Assembly: GCA_944989445.1 (NCBI GenBank)
Contig: CALYLW010000503.1
Location: forward strand, 1-64,000
DNA: 64,000 nucleotides
Source: Ampullaceana balthica
Lineage: Eukaryota; Mollusca; Gastropoda; Lymnaeidae
Reading direction: 5' to 3'
The position numbers were made by a program, and so were the translations under genes. Positions 34,640 through 44,150 of the stretch are shown in pieces; position 1 is the stretch's first letter, and the number at the start of each line of letters is the position of its first letter. Under the pieces are notes generated by a model. That model searched no databases, was not told the origin of the DNA, and saw nothing but the letters and a program-made list of their open reading frames with translations.

Positions 34640-34893
34640 GTTACATGTAGAAGACCGTTACAGGTAGAAGGCCGTTTCAGGTAGAAGACCGTTACAGGTA
34701 GAAGACCGTTACAGGTAGAAGACCGTTACAGGTAGAACACCGTTACAGGTAGAAGACCGTTACAGGTAGAAGACCGTTACAGGTAGAAGACCGTTACAGG
34801 TAGAAGACCGTTACGTGTAGAAGACCGTTACAGGTAGAAGACCGTTACAGGTAGAAGACCGTTACAGGTAAAAGACCGTTACAGTTAGAAGAT
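34640..34893. repeat. 17-bp minisatellite, ~15 copies
   Basis: Unit GTTACAGGTAGAAGACC, with a few single changes at both ends of the array. Confidence 0.93.
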
Positions 34894-36940
34894 TGTTGCA
34901 TCATGAATAAATTAACAAGCTTCAAGAGTGAATAAAATGTTTTACATTCTTATTTAAATTATTTTATTACAGAATATAATCTTTGTTTTAGTGTACAAAT
35001 GGATAAAATGGAAACACTTCAAACTTTCGGGTACATTTCTAGTAAAAATGAAAAGGGATTTATTCATGCAAAGAAAAGAATTTAGTTATATTCCCCTAAG
35101 TTAAATGCAAAAAAAAATTATAAACTGAATACAAACGTGGGATATGTTTACTCAATTAACGAAATTGGAATGTTGTTTTATTTAGTTAAAATAATAAATT
35201 CCTGCGCGAAATTTGAAACTTAATTGGAAAGATAACATAGTAATGACTTACATATATACTTGAAAAAACGAAAATTAAATAACAACATTGTTGAGATCTA
35301 AGTATATAAAAACTAAGCATTTAATATAATGACATTTTAAAAAAGCTATAATAAAAGCATTAACAAATAACAAAACAATATTATATTAAAAGTAGTGTGA
35401 CTGTTTCTTTTACATCAAAAAATTTTATTACAATATTGAAAAACTAAATTGATTAAACAATTTTTTTTTAAAAATGAGACATGAAAAAAAATTGACATAT
35501 TTCATCATATTAAACATGTTCAGCCGCAACGTACTAAGTTACATGTAACATGTCAGACATAATTCTAGACAACAGAATCTGTCTTTTAAAAAAAGGCAGA
35601 AAGTCTGTCTAAAACTGATATTTATTTAGACATGCACATAGCAACATATTGTTAATATAACAATACTCTGTGTACATTGCAGCCAAAAAGTAAACAATTT
35701 GATGTACAACAAGCTCGCTGTTCATCACACGCCATTATGGCGTACTTAGGATTGGGTCCCATTTACCTGGGACGTGTTTTAAGCAACAAAAATACAATAA
35801 AAATCATATCAATAAACATTTTTAAACAAAGAAATATTTTTACACTTTTTAAATCACCAAAAAAGTATTCTTAAAAGGCTATACTTATTTCACAGAGAAG
35901 CAGACGTCAATCGTGGGTTTAGCTATCAGGATCAAAACTACACTTTGTTTGCTAGATTCAATTCAGATTCTATCATTTAAAAAAAACTAAAAAAAACAAA
36001 CTTTTGGGTGTTATTGGATGGAGGAGAAACGAAACAAACCATGCAAGTAGGATATTAATTCAAATTCGTATTTTAATTTAAAAAAGCACTTAAACGACCA
36101 GTGGTAGATATCAGATCTTTAGCACCAAGAAAAACAATTATTTTAAAATAAGGTTACCGTTTTTTTTTAAACTACTCAGTACGAATCCTTTTGGAAACAT
36201 ATTTCTAACAATTTATAAAATTGTGTAGAAAAAGCAAATATTATTTTTAAAACTGTAGGTACATATTTATATACTTAACTTTTATCGTCCACTGTGAGAT
36301 GGGCTGACTGACAAACTAATGGACCCCTTGTGGCCCACAGACCGCGAGTTTGACCACAAAATAAACTCGAATCCATCGTGAAAGACTTAATAAATATTAT
36401 AAATAATTCAATAAAATGAGATTCTATTGTTACAACATAATGAAATCTGAACTTTAAAGCTTAAGAAGGGTAAAGAATTATTTTAAGGTACTTAATATAT
36501 TATATTACATATATATACACATATTGGTAGCAATTTGTTTAACTAAATTATTATTCGTAATTTCAATAGAAAATGAAACATAATATACAGAAAGCATGGA
36601 AATTTGACGTGAAATGTGTGTTGATCATGGGGGAAAACGTTAAGTACACTGCAATATGGCATAAGACATAGTTAGAGAATAACACTCTCGGACTTTTTGA
36701 TGGATGTAACTATGACAGTGTATACCCTGGTTACACCCATGAGACAGATGTTTAAATGTTCTTGCAAAAAAAAAGAACGTTTAACGACAACGAAATCATA
36801 AATGCAGTCCTTAAAAACATGAAATTGACTAACGGTTACTTGATCAACAACGAATCAACATATCATTCCTGGATGTAACCAATCGTTGGTGTTTTTTTTT
36901 CTTTCTTCTTCTATCTTTCTTTAAACGTTTGAATTTGACG
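34894..36940. other. Long AT-rich stretch, no gene recognised
   Basis: Lies beyond the 3' end of gene B and must contain its 3' untranslated region; no AATAAA could be chosen confidently. A less AT-rich patch at 35672-35800 has an acceptor-like TACATTGCAG but no recognised protein. Confidence 0.45.
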
Positions 36941-36950
36941 TGTCCGGTTA

Positions 36951-37138
36951 TTAGGACGTTCTCGGCACCTCGTGCTTACAGGAGCACGCGGCTGCGACCA
37001 GCAAAATCCGTTTGCTATACCTGGGGAAACCACTGAGTGGGTCCACACGGCGCACTTTGACCCATTTTCCAAATTCGATTTTGGTGCAGCACGAGTTTGG
37101 AATGAAGGACGCGTCTCTGGAATGGTCAAAAGGTGTCT
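36951..37138 (-). CDS. IL-17 gene B, coding exon 4 (C-terminal cysteines, stop)
   Basis: Acceptor CTTCTCCAG after a pyrimidine tract, 188 nt to TAA. Encodes FIPNSCCTKIEFGKWVKVRR and RILLVAAACSCKHEVPRTS. The doubled cysteine at 130-131 is unlike the single cysteine in gene A. Confidence 0.92.
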
Positions 37139-39698
37139 CTGGAGAAGAAAAAAAAATGCACACTGTGATTGGTGGTAGCACAAAAACAATATTTAAAGTA
37201 AAAAAAAACAAAAAAACTTTGATGACTAAATTTGTAAACGAATGGCAAAAGTTTGATTTAAAACAACTTGTTTAAAAAAGATTTCAGCTATGTGGAGGTT
37301 AGTCTCACCATTTTTTATGAGGTCGTTTTTGCTGAAGTTCAAACAACTATGTGTCATGCACTGTGCCTCCAGGTGTGTCTCGGGTATCCTGTTTTTGTTG
37401 CTGACCATCACATAGGACCAAGGACAGGCGTGGATTTCGTTAGTTTTGTTGTTTGGGTGTGATTCGGCGCCTGCAAGAATACAAGGCATGAATACGTCAA
37501 ATAACGTGGGGAGGAAAAATATGGCGGTCAGATTTAAGGAGAATGAATTGATTTTATTATGTTTAGTGGGAGTGATGTCAGCTTAAGTGCTAGTAAGAGT
37601 AACAGTAGTAGTGGTCAAAGTAGTTGTAATTTTAATTGTAGTAGTAATAGTAGTAGTAGAAGTATTGATAGTAGTAGGAGTTAAAGTATTTGTTATAGTT
37701 GTTGTAGTTCTAATAGTAGTTGTAGCTCTAATAGTAGTTCTATCTCTAATAGTAGTTGTAGCTCTAATAGTAGTTGTAGCTCTAATAGTAGTTGTAGCTC
37801 TAATAGTAGTTGTAGCTCTAATAGTAGTTGTAGCTCTAATAGTAGTTGTACTTCTAATAGTAGTTGTAGCACTATTGATAGTTATATCGACATAGAAGAA
37901 ATGACAACAGCGGGAGAACTGATTTTTGTATACATTGTTTTTTAAAAGATGAGAAACTATTGATTGAAATACGTTTCTATTACTGTGAACGTCTTCATAA
38001 GAAGGGCGATTGTCTCGTAAAGGGCGATTGTCTCGTAAAGGGCGATTGTCTCGTAAAGGGCGATTGTCTCGTAAAGGGCGATTGTCTCGTAAAGGGCGAT
38101 TGTCTCGTAAAGGGCGATTGTCTCGTAAAGGGTGATTGTCTCGTAAAGGGCGATTGTCTCGTAAAGGGTGATTGTCTCGTAAAGGGCGATTGTCTCGTAA
38201 AGGGCGATTGTCTCGTAAAGGGCGATTGTCTCGTAAAGGGCGATTGTCTCGTAAAGGGCGATTGTCTCGTAAAGGGCGATTGTCTCGTAAAGGGCGATTG
38301 TCTCGTAAAGGGCGATTGTCTCGTAAAGGGCGATTGTCTCGTAAAGGGCGATTGTCTCGTAAAGGGTGATTGTCTCGTAAAGGGCGATTGTCTCGTAAAG
38401 GGTGATTGTCTCGTAAAGGGCGATTGTCTCGTAAAGGGCGATTGTCTCGTAAAGGGCGATTGTCTCGTAAAGGGCGATTGTCTCGTAAAGGGCGATTGTC
38501 TCGTAAAGGGCGATTGTCTCGTAAAGGGCGATTGTCTCGTAAAGGGCGATTGTCTCGTAAAGGGCGATTGTCTCGTAAAGGGTGATTGTCTCGTAAAGGG
38601 CGATTGTCTCGTAAAGGGCGATTGTCTCGTAAAGGGCGATTGTCTCGTAAAGGGCGATTGTCTCGTAAAGGGCGATTGTCTCGTAAAGGCTGATTGTACG
38701 TTGTTAAAGAAAAGGGGCAGGAAAGAGGTTTAAAATATAATTGAAAAAAGAAAATAATAGTAAATTTAAAAGGAAAAAAAAATTATAAATAAGGGGGGAT
38801 GACTATGCAAACATTATTTGTTATTTAAATAGCCTAGAGTTATCTCCATATTTTTGTCATGCTGCTCGTGAAAAGTCTATTTACTTGGAAGCAAAATAAA
38901 ATCTTTTTAAAAGGTGTAAAAGAAGGATTGCATTTTTTCAACAAATATATTCTTTTTGAAAAAGGGCGGCTGACTTATAAAAAAAATATTTATTCCAGAG
39001 AATTTAGAAGACAATGGCGACATCACGTTTTCCAACTTACCACTGCTCCATGGCGTGATGACGTCATCGTCTCTATTCCAAATGATGATATTATGGTGTT
39101 TCCTTCTGAGCTGTTCGCTCATGAAAAAGGTGCCATCAACGTTTTTGACTCCTTGCGATTTTTTCCCGTGACAGAATGCTACTAGCTGCATTGAAGGAAA
39201 GAGATTTTTTTTAAAAAAACAAGACAATTAACTCACTGCTTAAAGACAGACACACAACAAAAAAAAAGTAAAATTCAAACTTACAATCTATTTGTTGTTT
39301 TTTTTATATATTTATTTAGGTTACTTGTAATTTGCTGGCATTTGAACCATTAGCTAATTTTTTATTTTAAATTATTTTTAAATCTGGTAAATATTTTTTA
39401 TTAATACCTTTAAGCTTAGAAAGATTTAGAATCAAAATAATAATTCTATTTTTTTTTAAATTTTAAATTTTAAAAATGACTTCAAAATCTGCAAATATCT
39501 GTCTGCAAATGATCACCCTGCAATTAAATTCAACGCCAGTTTCTGAGATTATCCTCTGGCTGGTGTGTAAAAATTACCTCACCCGCCAAAAGTTTGAACC
39601 TCGAAATATACGAAACTATATTCGAATACACAGCCTAATTATTACGAATATGTCCTAATGCTTACCACACTCATGAAACATAAGGTGATCAAAAACAT
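36951..39698 (-). CDS. Interleukin-17-like secreted cytokine, gene B (complete, 4 coding exons, 175 aa)
   Basis: Join of 39666-39698, 39041-39185, 37309-37470 and 36951-37138, minus strand; 528 nt including TAA. Seen: an 11-residue hydrophobic exon 1, MFLITLCFMSV, continuing LVAFCHG as a signal peptide; C75-P76-W77; RIP at 87-89; C97 and C102 spaced C-x4-C; C130 and C131; and C165-S-C167 in LLVAAACSCKHE. Introns are GT-AG, phases 0, 1, 1 (480, 1570 and 170 bp), the same as gene A. Sequons at N67 and N104 match the placement of two in gene A. Known: the family is secreted and signals through IL-17 receptors. Inferred: a tandem paralogue of gene A about 17 kb away in the same orientation, strongly diverged yet intact. 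The codon before ATG has T at -3, a weaker context than gene A. Confidence 0.9.
37309..37470 (-). CDS. IL-17 gene B, coding exon 3 (CPW and C-x4-C core)
   Basis: Acceptor TATTCTTGCAG, donor GTGAGA, 162 nt, phase 1 in and out. Encodes IHACPWSYVMV, NKNRIPETHLEAQC and SCLNFS. The ATG at 37489 in this frame lies in the intron. Confidence 0.93.
37585..37895. repeat. TAG-rich minisatellite (18-bp, AGTAGTTGTAGCTCTAAT) in intron 2 of gene B
   Basis: Irregular GTAGTA trinucleotide variants to ~37690, then about nine 18-bp units. The 102-aa valine-rich frame is an artefact. Confidence 0.88.
38003..38690. repeat. 18-bp minisatellite, ~38 nearly identical copies, in intron 2 of gene B
   Basis: Unit GGGCGATTGTCTCGTAAA; the only recurrent change is C to T in GGGTGATT (seen in about six units). 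The 257-aa KGDCLV frame is an artefact of the 18-bp period. Near-identity implies recent expansion or homogenisation. Confidence 0.96.
38700..39030. other. Rest of intron 2 of gene B; nothing recognised
   Basis: A/T-rich with poly-A runs. Confidence 0.5.
39041..39185 (-). CDS. IL-17 gene B, coding exon 2 (48 codons + 1 nt)
   Basis: Acceptor CTTTCCTTCAATGCAG and donor GTAAGT. Encodes the signal-peptide end, DGTFFMSEQLRRKHHN and TPWSS, aligning with gene A exon 2 through TFFMS and TPW. Confidence 0.9.
39666..39698 (-). CDS. IL-17 gene B, coding exon 1 (signal peptide, 11 codons)
   Basis: ATG at 39698-39696 and donor GTAAGC after 11 codons, phase 0. Hydrophobic and phase-compatible with exon 2. 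Chosen over other upstream ATGs because the rest hit stops or are not hydrophobic. Confidence 0.8.
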
Positions 39699-41089
39699 TG
39701 AATCCATTGTTTGAATGAATCTGTTCGTTTAATCCGAAGAAAAATATATTTGCTTTATCAAAAAATCAAAAACCAATGCTGACTAAATGATTGCGACAAT
39801 ATTTTTAATTTTGATCTCTTTCTTTTTTTAATTTTTTTGTAGTAAGAATCTTCAAGGTTTACTCTACAAACGGCTTTCTAAATAGAACTTGCTTCACTAT
39901 TTCTCCCTTTAGTAAAAGTTAAAACAATTCTTTCTCAAGCAGTTAAAACCGGAGATCTGTAAAGTCTCCAGGGATGTTCTCTAGCTTTGTTTGAAATGGT
40001 GGATAAATAAATAAAGTTGAGATGATATGTTGTGTTGTAGAAATATATGCTCGAGGTGTTTAAAACAAGAACAAGTCTACGTTAATTCTAGAGTCAGCTG
40101 AATGTTGCCTCAACCATCTGCTTGGCGAGATTTATAGCACTACAGCTTTGTAAAAATAGACCGGGATCTCCATGTTGGTATTTTCCCAGAGATAGTAAAA
40201 AAAAATTACAATAATAAAAAACCCAACTCTACCTTGTTCCTAATAGCTTTCCACCGGGCCTTGCAATCAGCGAAGCACGCCAGCCCAAGACAGGGAAAGT
40301 CCTTCAACTTGAAGTTATCAATGGTCTGAATAAAAGGCCCATTTTTATTGGACAGTTGCAATTATCATTAAGAAAGAGAGACGAGCTCCCTCTTATGATA
40401 AGATCAATCTATATTTAAAATTCTTAATTTTTTTTTCATTTCAACCAACCAAAAATTCTTTATCTGGATAGAAGTTACCACCAAGGGTGACACATGCAGG
40501 CAGTAGTTACTAAATGTTCTAGAAATCACTTTAAGCAGCCGTAGAACAACTTCCGCGTTGAGTTCAAACACAACACGCAGTCCCCGTACACTCAATGATA
40601 GAGTGTGCGTCATGGAGCGTTCAGACCCGCTACGTGGCTCAAGTCCTTTCAATAATTACATATGTAAAAGCGACGCACTCCGTGAAATTCGGTGGATGCG
40701 GACGGAAAGAAATGTACTTAATTATAAAGCCAAACTGATAAAATAAATTAGCACACATTTATGTTAAATTATTCTAGGCCGTGAGATTTTAACATATTGT
40801 TTAACAGAGTCTAGATGTAATTAAATTTTAATTTTGTAACAACCTAGAATATTAGAATTCTAGCATTTCATTTATGTTATTAACAATATTTATGTGGGCC
40901 TAGCATTTTTAAGATTATTAACCACGTGTTTTAAAGAAATAATCAACATGTCAAAAATATAGTACATTGTAAGGCTTACAAAATGTTAACTAGAAATTCT
41001 ATACGGAATAGAGAAGTATATTTTATTGTTATTTTGATTTGAAAGAAATCAATGACACGGAAAGAACGGTGATCAACATTATACCCAAC
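39699..41089. other. Upstream region of gene B; only the candidate exon at 40233-40325 stands out
   Basis: AT-rich. No further exon with convincing motifs was found. A GC-richer patch at 40555-40640 (CGCAGTCCCCGTACACTC) is unexplained. Confidence 0.4.
40233..40325 (-). CDS. Candidate internal exon of unknown gene (31 codons)
   Basis: Acceptor CTTTTATTCAG and donor GTAGAG bound a 93-nt open segment, phase 0 at both ends, richer in GC than its flanks. It encodes TIDNFKLKDFPC and ends DCKARWKAIRNK. The last part resembles the DCKxRWKxxRD turn of MADF/Myb-SANT domains, but this is a weak match over a dozen residues. It lies 535 bp upstream of the gene B ATG on the same strand. It could be a stranded exon, a transposon-derived piece, or an alternative 5' exon, since its phase would fit exon 2 of gene B. 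Confidence 0.35.
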
Positions 41090-41288
41090 CAGAGGCGTCA
41101 CCGGGGTTGGTGTCACCCAGTGTGTTAGCTCATGGTGTCACCCCTTCACGACTTACCCCATAGATCTCCTCCGAGTCTGCCAGTGCCATAAAACTGGAAG
41201 ATACAGAATTTTAAATTGTTGGGGTCAACTTTTGTGATGGTGTCACCCGGTGCGGTCCGCTACCCCGAATCCCTTAGTGACGCCTTCA
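41090..41288. mobile_element. hAT MITE, deletion derivative of the 5284-8427 family
   Basis: Starts CAGAGGCGTCACCGGGG and ends CCCTTAGTGACGCCTT, with GGTGTCACCC motifs inside both ends as in the 3.1-kb element. The target duplication is not clear. Confidence 0.75.
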
Positions 41289-42246
41289 AACAAAAAAAAA
41301 TCTTAACCTACTAAGCCCCCAAATTTTTTTAAAATACATTAATAAATGAGATGTTAATATTTTAAATTTTTATTTTACCTGTTAAAATTTAAAATGCTAC
41401 CGCATGGTCTATTACTCATCTGGTCTGAGCTATTTTAAATATCCTGGTTTTTTAATTGGAAAAAATCAATGGTCCAAGGCAATGAACGATATTGGGGAGT
41501 AAATACGTAGCGTTTAACAAGATAAGAATAAGAATAATACAAATAGCTATGTTGTATATCATGTCTATTGATATCCTTTTATAAATACAATTAAAACACC
41601 AATCAAAGCTTATATTTATTATTATCGACACGGTTTTGAAGGTCTACAAAATGTACGCATGAGGGGGAGGTCGGTGTGGGAGCATAGGCCCTGAAGTAAA
41701 AACAACGTCGTCTTTTGTCATTTACGTCCCGATGTCGCAACAAATATACGCCCACAACATAGGGAAAGCGTCCAATTTGTTCTAGACATGGATATTTTAT
41801 GTTCTTTACTGCGCCCTATAGTGTTGAGAAATTCAGACAATTTCACGGCCCATCAAACAGGATATCAGGTGGCGCTATTGTCGCTGAAGTACATTTGTCT
41901 GGCAGATGTAGTAGCAACATTTTCTTAGAAGCGTATATTAATTCTTTTCAAATATATTTAGTAACCAGTGTTGAAATATCATTTTATATCTTTATTTTAA
42001 AAAAACACTGCGATAATTCAGCGTAAGTGAATTCCATGCGTATATTGATATAATATTTATACATTAAAACCAGCCATATTACTTACTATAAGATGAAATA
42101 CAATATTTTTCAGTTATCATAATTGTTAGTTGTTTTACTAACGTAAAGATTATCAATGATTTGTTTCTCTATTGTTGTTCATCTTCTCTGGAAACATGAC
42201 CAAATGTCCGTAAACCACTCTGTTAATATATCAACGTAATAATAAC
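41289..42246. other. No gene seen
   Basis: AT-rich. The 75-codon plus frame at 41799 has no recognisable motif. Confidence 0.4.
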
Positions 42247-42431
42247 CCCCTTTCCAGTCCATGGCGGACCACTGGGGCGTCATTTCACAAGTGTTATTTA
42301 GCCACCACTAACGAGCACGGGATTGTGTGGCTAGCACAATGCCCCGGGGACCTTGCTAGCACCGAGAACAGAACCCGTGACACTCCTCTGTCTCGGTTCA
42401 GCAGTCCAGCGCGCTACCTCTAGACCACCGC
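42247..42431 (-). mobile_element. SINE family 2 copy
   Basis: Minus strand: GGTAGCGCGCTGGACTGCTG head, then GGGGCATTGTGCTAGC, TCGTTAGTGGTGGCTAAA, and CCATGGACTGGAAAGGGGG. Confidence 0.8.
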
Positions 42432-42751
42432 ATCAACGTACATCTATAATTTTTCTAATTGCTTTTGCCCATTCACTCATATCAGTGTAAACTAATTATG
42501 AATTATCAAGTCTGAAGTAAGTCTTGTGCAGTTATTCCATTTAATTTGTTAACCAGAAAATGAAGCTATTTAACACTTAAGTAAATAGTATTTTTTTAAC
42601 CACCTGAAGTGACACTAAACATTTCTATAAAAACATCACTTTTCTTTAAATTGATTTCCAATGTTATTTTATTAGATCATAAAAATAATTTCATTTCCTA
42701 TGGCCACAATTGTTTAGTCATACTGAAAATTTAAAAGGATGATTTCTCTCT

Positions 42752-43391
42752 CTCCCACTCTCTCTCTCTCTCTCTCTCTCTCGTTTTTAACCACGTTTTA
42801 TTAACTCGCTTTCGTTCCTGTGTGTTTGTCCGTCCAACAATTTTTCAAATCTGCCAACGTAAAATTAAACCACTTTTGATGGTCCTAGAGGTCTCAAAAT
42901 TTTACCACAGATAGATCTTGGATGACAATGCATTGTATCAAAATTTCAGATCGATCGAATGTACCGTTTTATTAATTTATTGAACTTTTTAGTTTATCTA
43001 TATATAAGAATATGTTTTATACGTATGCTCTTGTTTACATTACATTCACGTGCCGAGTTCACACCAACCCCGACCCCATCAACCATGTTTACCATCAAGG
43101 GGAGATCGTGGGGCGGATGTTTCTAAATCCAATTCTTATTTAGAAATACAACACAAAGATAGGTGTTTGGTTAAAAAAAATAAAGATTCATACTTTAGAA
43201 GGAAAAAGAGAGATCTATAAGTGAGCGAATGAGTGATCTGCTTATGTAAAACCTCATAAGCGCACGCCCCACGTTTTTAGTCATATTAAATGAAAGTACT
43301 TGAACTTATTAGTTTTAAATTATTTTCTTCTTTTTAGTCCGCTTATAAAAACGTGGTTTTTAAAAATCCTTTTTTTACTTCTATTTATTTA
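42752..43391. repeat. R1 core plus half foldback element, with (TC)n
   Basis: (TC)n at 42756-42782; TTTCAGATCGATCGAATG at 42946; GGGGAGATCGTGGGGCGG; then the loop and right arm of the foldback element to TTTACTTCTATTTATTT. Mirror image of 32770-33306. Confidence 0.72.
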
Positions 43392-43436
43392 AACTTAATT
43401 TCTTTTCGTATTATGACATGGATTTTTTTCACAACA

Positions 43437-43682
43437 TCGTTACTGTGATGATAACCAGTGGTGTTACTGTGATGATAACCAGTATTGTTACTGTGATGAT
43501 AACCAGTGTTGTTACTGTGATGATAACCAGTGTTGTTACTGTGATGATAACCAGTGTTGTTACTGTGATGATAACCAGTATTGTTACTGTGATGATAACC
43601 AGTGTTGTTACTGTGATGATAACCAGTGTTGTTACTGTGATGATAACCAGTATTGTTACTTGTATGATAACCAGTGTTGTTT
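43437..43682. repeat. 24-bp minisatellite, ~10 copies
   Basis: GTTACTGTGATGATAACCAG plus TGTT or TATT. ORFs on both strands (VTVMITS) are artefacts. Confidence 0.93.
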
Positions 43683-43691
43683 CAGTAAAAT

Positions 43692-43864
43692 CAGAGCCGT
43701 CTTTACACCATTTTGGGCCCCCGAGCAAAGATATAGTGTGCCCCCCCACGCAGGAATAAAAAATAAATATACATAATATATAAATAGACATATTGGCATG
43801 GGGCCCCTATGCTCGTGGGCCCCCGGGCAAATGCCCAACGGGCCTATGCGTTAACACTGCTCTG
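43692..43864. mobile_element. hAT MITE, inverted second copy of the 4392-4570 family
   Basis: Starts CAGAGCCGTCTTTACACC and ends GCGTTAACACTGCTCTG. Flanks AGTAAAAT and AGTAAAAA match at 7 of 8 bases. The interior matches 4392-4570 read in reverse. Confidence 0.87.
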
Positions 43865-44032
43865 AGTAAAAACCGTCTGTTTAACTGATATTTTAAATAT
43901 TGTGCCGCTTAGAAAATGAAGGGGTTTTATTTCATTTACATCTATTATCTTTGGTTGTAATCAACGACTGAGTAAAACCAGGAAAACCAACACTTTATCA
44001 ACATTTAAAACTCTAATAAGAATCCAGGGCTA

Positions 44033-44103
44033 GAAGGAGCGTCTGTAACAGATAAGATAATTTAAGATAGATAAGATAAGATAAGATAAGATCAGATAAG
44101 AGT
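44033..44103 (+). repeat. SINE family 1 tail with GATAA microsatellite
   Basis: AGAAGGAGCGTCTGTAACAG then repeated GATAA, as at the 3' ends of the fuller copies. Confidence 0.65.
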
Positions 44104-44150
44104 GACACATGTAAAAAAAAAGAACAAACTGCCTCTCAACATCCAGGACT

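Noticed and set aside
36911..37189. 92-codon minus ORF overlapping gene B exon 4
   Set aside because: It is another frame; the spliced frame gives the IL-17 C-x-C terminus, matching gene A.
37960..38733. 257-codon KGDCLV repeat protein
   Set aside because: It is the 18-bp intronic minisatellite of gene B read in frame.
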